64,000 nucleotides of DNA from Dyadobacter psychrophilus. Its GTDB lineage: Bacteria > Bacteroidota > Bacteroidia > Cytophagales > Spirosomataceae. This document shows, one piece after another, positions 61,103 to 64,000 of the stretch. The notes below the pieces were generated by a model that saw nothing but the letters and a program-made list of their open reading frames with translations, ran no database searches and had not been told where the DNA came from. The DNA is taken from the NCBI RefSeq assembly GCF_900167945.1, contig NZ_FUZA01000001.1, positions 1,364,001 to 1,428,000 on the forward strand, in the 5' to 3' direction. The number at the start of each line of letters is the position of its first letter. The first letter of the stretch is position 1. Position numbers and translations under genes: made by a program.

Positions 61103-64000
61103 TTAGATTGAAAGATTGATCCCTACGTTGACAAATTTGTTCTGCGGATATTGCAGACCATTATCATCCGCGACTTCGGGATCGATGCCAAATTCTTTCA
61201 GGTTGTCAATTGAGAACAGATTGTAGCCATTGATGTAGATTCTGGCGCGTTGCAGTTTTACTTTTTCTAACAGTGTTTTAGGCAAAGAATAACCCAATTC
61301 AATGGTCCTGGCGCGGATATACTTCACATTATGCAGCCAGAAAGTCGAATTTCTTTTATAGTTGCTATGCCCGCCGTCATTATAGCGAAGCGCCGGATAT
61401 TTTCCCGGAACCCATTCACTATTCAAGTCAAAAGGATCCTGGCGATGCCATCTGTCGAGAAATATTTTATTCAAGGCTCCATCATTCTGATAAGCCCATC
61501 TCTGCTCCCAGTTCTGATTCCAGGAATACATGGCGCCGCCAGAGAAGTCTGCATTAAAACTTATCCCTTTCCAGGTAACTGCAAAATTCAACCCGAAATT
61601 AATGTTTGGCTGGCCATTTGTCGTATAACCAATGGGGCGCTCATCCAGGCCGTTGATGACATTGTCGTTGTTGATATCCTTATAAATCAAATCACCCGGC
61701 AGCAATGTGCGGTTGCCTTGCTCGTCGATATTAACCGGATATTCATTGATTTCCTGCTGCGACTGAAATTGCCCGATCGCCTCATAACCCCAGAAAATGT
61801 TGCTGTAACGGCCTTCATTGGAGTTTCTGTATTGATCCCAGGAATTGTTGAAAACAGGTTTATAAGAAGAAACAAACCTGGTGCGGGAAAACGAAACATT
61901 GCCACCCACAGAATATCCAATGTCTCCGGATTTTCCATTGTAGGTCAATGCAACTTCCCATCCTCGCTGTGAATCACTATTCACGTTTTCATCCGGCAAA
62001 CTATAACCTAACTCACTGGGAACAAGCAAGTCGTATTTACGACCTAACAAACCTGTCCGCAACCGGTAGAAATAGTCGAGCGATCCCGTCAGCTTTGTGC
62101 CCAGTAATGAAAAGTCTGCGCCTACGTCGGTAATTTTACTTTTGAACCAGGAAATGTTGTTGATAATCTGGCCTTTGTCACGAGAAGTAACTACTGCCGT
62201 TCCACTCAAAATCGCATTTCCCTGATTGTAATTATAACCTGGCAAATAGGCGTAAGGATCCAAAGGACGGTTCACATCATTGTTGAAAAGAATATTATCG
62301 TCTCCAAGAATCCCGTGGGAAGCACGCAGTTTCAAATCATCCAGAATACTATGCGAACCCAGCAAATTTTTTACAAATGACTCTTCGGTTAGTCTCCAAC
62401 CCACAGAAGCAGACGGGAAATAGCCGACGCGGCGGTCCGGCGCAAACTTCCACGATGCGTCACGCCGAGCGGATAACTCTACATAATATTTACCCGCATA
62501 GTCATAATTAACCCTACCGATATAGCCTATACGCGCAAGCTGATTATCCTTGTCGTCGTACGTATCCATCGTTGCAAAGTACATGAGTGGAAGCACATTG
62601 GTTTTAGGAACCGAGTGCGCCCATTGTTCCTGATCGCGTTCTTCCTGGCGTTCCGCTACGAAAGTGGCGCCAATTGTACTTTTGCCAAAGGTGTTATTAT
62701 AGTTCAATTGCCCCTGATAAACATTGCGCATGATCTTCTGCGTGCGCCTTTCGCGCCAGGGGTTCGTGCTTCCGCCAGTTACTTTGTAAGTATCGTCAGT
62801 TGGATTATAAGTGTAAGCCTCGTAAGTATATTCATGTCCATTTAAAACACGGTCCCCGATGTAGTAGGAGTACATTCCTTTGGCAACCAGGCCCTTAACA
62901 CCTGGAATTTTGTATTCGGCTGTCATGTTGGTTTGCAATACGCGCCAGATGTCAGTCTGGTAACCGCCCAACTTTTTGTTGTTATAAGCCCAGTTTGTTT
63001 CATTATGCTTGATATCATTGAGATACAATGGGTTGTCATTGGCATAAGGACGTTCGAACGGCCGGTTTCTCAGAATTGCGAAACGTGGCAGCCAATAATC
63101 GTCACTTCCTGGAATGCCCGGCTGGTCCCTGGTTTCAATGCGCCCGTTGATTTGTACTCCAACTTTCAAACCATCCGTAATTTTGGCATCAACATTACTT
63201 TGCAGGTTGTTTCTTTTAAATGTAAACTCACGGCCCAAAACCGAGTTCTGGCTCAGGCGCGTTGCTGAGATATAATAGGAAATCTTATCCGATCCACCCG
63301 TCATATTCAGGTTTACAGATGTGAGCGGCGAATTCTTCTTTACGATAAAATCTTTCCAGTTAAAGCTCTTATAACCCATTTCAGTGCCTGCTTTGTACTT
63401 ATCGAGCTCAGCCTGGGTGATAGAAGTTTTACCATACTGGTTCATTTCCGCTTCTGCTTTTCCCAACATCCATTGGTAAGAATCATTCACGACATTCGGG
63501 AACCTGGACCAATTTTGCCAGCCGGTGTAAGCATCCAGATTGATCGTATTCTTGGTTCCAGTCTTTCCTCGTTTTGTTGTGACAACCACAACACCGTTTG
63601 CCGCACGAACCCCGTATATTGCCGCGGAAGCGTCTTTCAGGACGGTTATGCTTTCAATATCATTGGGCGAAATGTTGTTAAATTGCTTGTCGTCCTGTTG
63701 GATTCCATCAATTACAAAGAGCGGATTCCCCATGTTCCTGATTTGCACAGTGGCGCTTGCTCCCGGACGACCGTCAGGCATCCTGAATGTTACGCCTGGT
63801 ATTTTTCCGGCCAGTCCGGAACTCACGGTTGAGCCGCCATGCACACGGTCCAGGTCCTTGCTGGTTACTGTTGCAATCGCACCGGTTAACGATTCCTTTT
63901 TCTGCGTTCCATAACCAACCACAACGACTTCTTCCAGTGATTTGTCATCCACTTTCAATGTTACGTCAAATGTGCTCTGCGCCCCCACAACCAGCACTTC
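61103..64000 (-). CDS. SusC/RagA-family TonB-linked transporter, 5' part cut by window edge
   Basis: The last about 965 residues of a SusC transporter; the frame continues through 64000, so the signal peptide and most of the N-terminal domain are missing. The visible part begins in the end of the carboxypeptidase-D-like domain, then the TonB box (LEEVVVVGYG), the plug (GSTVSSGLAGKIPGVTFRM, GVRAANGVVVVTTKRG) and the full barrel to the C-terminal aromatic strand (FVNVGINLSI). Whether an STN domain is present cannot be judged. It is the most upstream visible gene of the glycan array reaching down to 47605. Confidence 0.93.
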   Translation of the reverse strand, partial: EVLVVGAQSTFDVTLKVDDKSLEEVVVVGYGTQKKESLTGAIATVTSKDLDRVHGGSTVSSGLAGKIPGVTFRMPDGRPGASATVQIRNMGNPLFVIDGIQQDDKQFNNISPNDIESITVLKDASAAIYGVRAANGVVVVTTKRGKTGTKNTINLDAYTGWQNWSRFPNVVNDSYQWMLGKAEAEMNQYGKTSITQAELDKYKAGTEMGYKSFNWKDFIVKKNSPLTSVNLNMTGGSDKISYYISATRLSQNSVLGREFTFKRNNLQSNVDAKITDGLKVGVQINGRIETRDQPGIPGSDDYWLPRFAILRNRPFERPYANDNPLYLNDIKHNETNWAYNNKKLGGYQTDIWRVLQTNMTAEYKIPGVKGLVAKGMYSYYIGDRVLNGHEYTYEAYTYNPTDDTYKVTGGSTNPWRERRTQKIMRNVYQGQLNYNNTFGKSTIGATFVAERQEERDQEQWAHSVPKTNVLPLMYFATMDTYDDKDNQLARIGYIGRVNYDYAGKYYVELSARRDASWKFAPDRRVGYFPSASVGWRLTEESFVKNLLGSHSILDDLKLRASHGILGDDNILFNNDVNRPLDPYAYLPGYNYNQGNAILSGTAVVTSRDKGQIINNISWFKSKITDVGADFSLLGTKLTGSLDYFYRLRTGLLGRKYDLLVPSELGYSLPDENVNSDSQRGWEVALTYNGKSGDIGYSVGGNVSFSRTRFVSSYKPVFNNSWDQYRNSNEGRYSNIFWGYEAIGQFQSQQEINEYPVNIDEQGNRTLLPGDLIYKDINNDNVINGLDERPIGYTTNGQPNINFGLNFAVTWKGISFNADFSGGAMYSWNQNWEQRWAYQNDGALNKIFLDRWHRQDPFDLNSEWVPGKYPALRYNDGGHSNYKRNSTFWLHNVKYIRARTIELGYSLPKTLLEKVKLQRARIYINGYNLFSIDNLKEFGIDPEVADDNGLQYPQNKFVNVGINLSI

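Overview
The window reads as the chromosome of a Bacteroidota bacterium of the Cytophagales type; Dyadobacter or a close Spirosomataceae relative is my best guess from protein character, not from a search. The reasons are four SusC/SusD outer-membrane uptake pairs, many short lipoprotein signals ending in Cys, a type IX secretion sorting domain, ECF sigma/FecR/STN cell-surface signalling, and several upstream sites that fit the Bacteroidota promoter pattern TTG-N17-21-TAnnTTyG. No rRNA, tRNA, transposase, CRISPR array or phage gene was seen. 42 genes are supported, most on the minus strand.

Region 1 (1-10938): a SusC/SusD operon (9105 to 3980) ends at a strong hairpin terminator. It is followed by a large FG-GAP/VCBS-ASPIC_UnbV lipoprotein and an edge-truncated haloperoxidase-like lipoprotein. 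A second, complete vanadium-haloperoxidase-type lipoprotein (9589-10938) is divergent from the operon, so two paralogues bracket it. Region 2 (10945-25288) is mostly housekeeping: nadA-nadB (NAD synthesis), a PiT phosphate transporter, rlmN, cvpA-like, yqeY-like, pdxJ, a Tat-exported Gfo/Idh/MocA oxidoreductase, an SCP2 protein, a small membrane protein, a PpiD/SurA-type foldase, xylA and a coiled-coil lipoprotein. It holds several unusual repeats in leaders, coding ends and intergenic gaps.

Region 3 (25421-44533): two complete ECF sigma - FecR - STN-SusC - SusD modules face the same way. Between them sits an MFS transporter - gluconate-2-dehydrogenase-subunit-3-like protein - GMC oxidoreductase operon. 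The GMC protein has a C-x5-C-x3-C-P cluster and a twin-arginine partner, as expected of periplasmic sugar (glucoside 3-) dehydrogenases. A lipoprotein FAD oxidoreductase closes the second module.

Region 4 (44645-64000): a T9SS-sorted protein, a sulfatase, a 52-aa ORF, then one long minus-strand array. In transcription order it is SusC (cut by the right edge), SusD, a DUF3823 lipoprotein, a 1179-aa ThuA/PVC-dehydrogenase/HEAT/LamG-like/cupredoxin fusion, a ThuA protein, a Gfo/Idh/MocA enzyme lacking the usual EKP lysine, a sugar isomerase/epimerase, a large PHP-like protein, a GH43-type enzyme and a GH5-like glycosidase. The array looks like a glycan-utilisation operon that couples uptake and glycosidases to redox sugar chemistry. 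Together with the GMC/Tat pair, this is the most interesting biology in the window: a candidate oxidation-based (3-keto-sugar-like) glycoside pathway. That role is inference.
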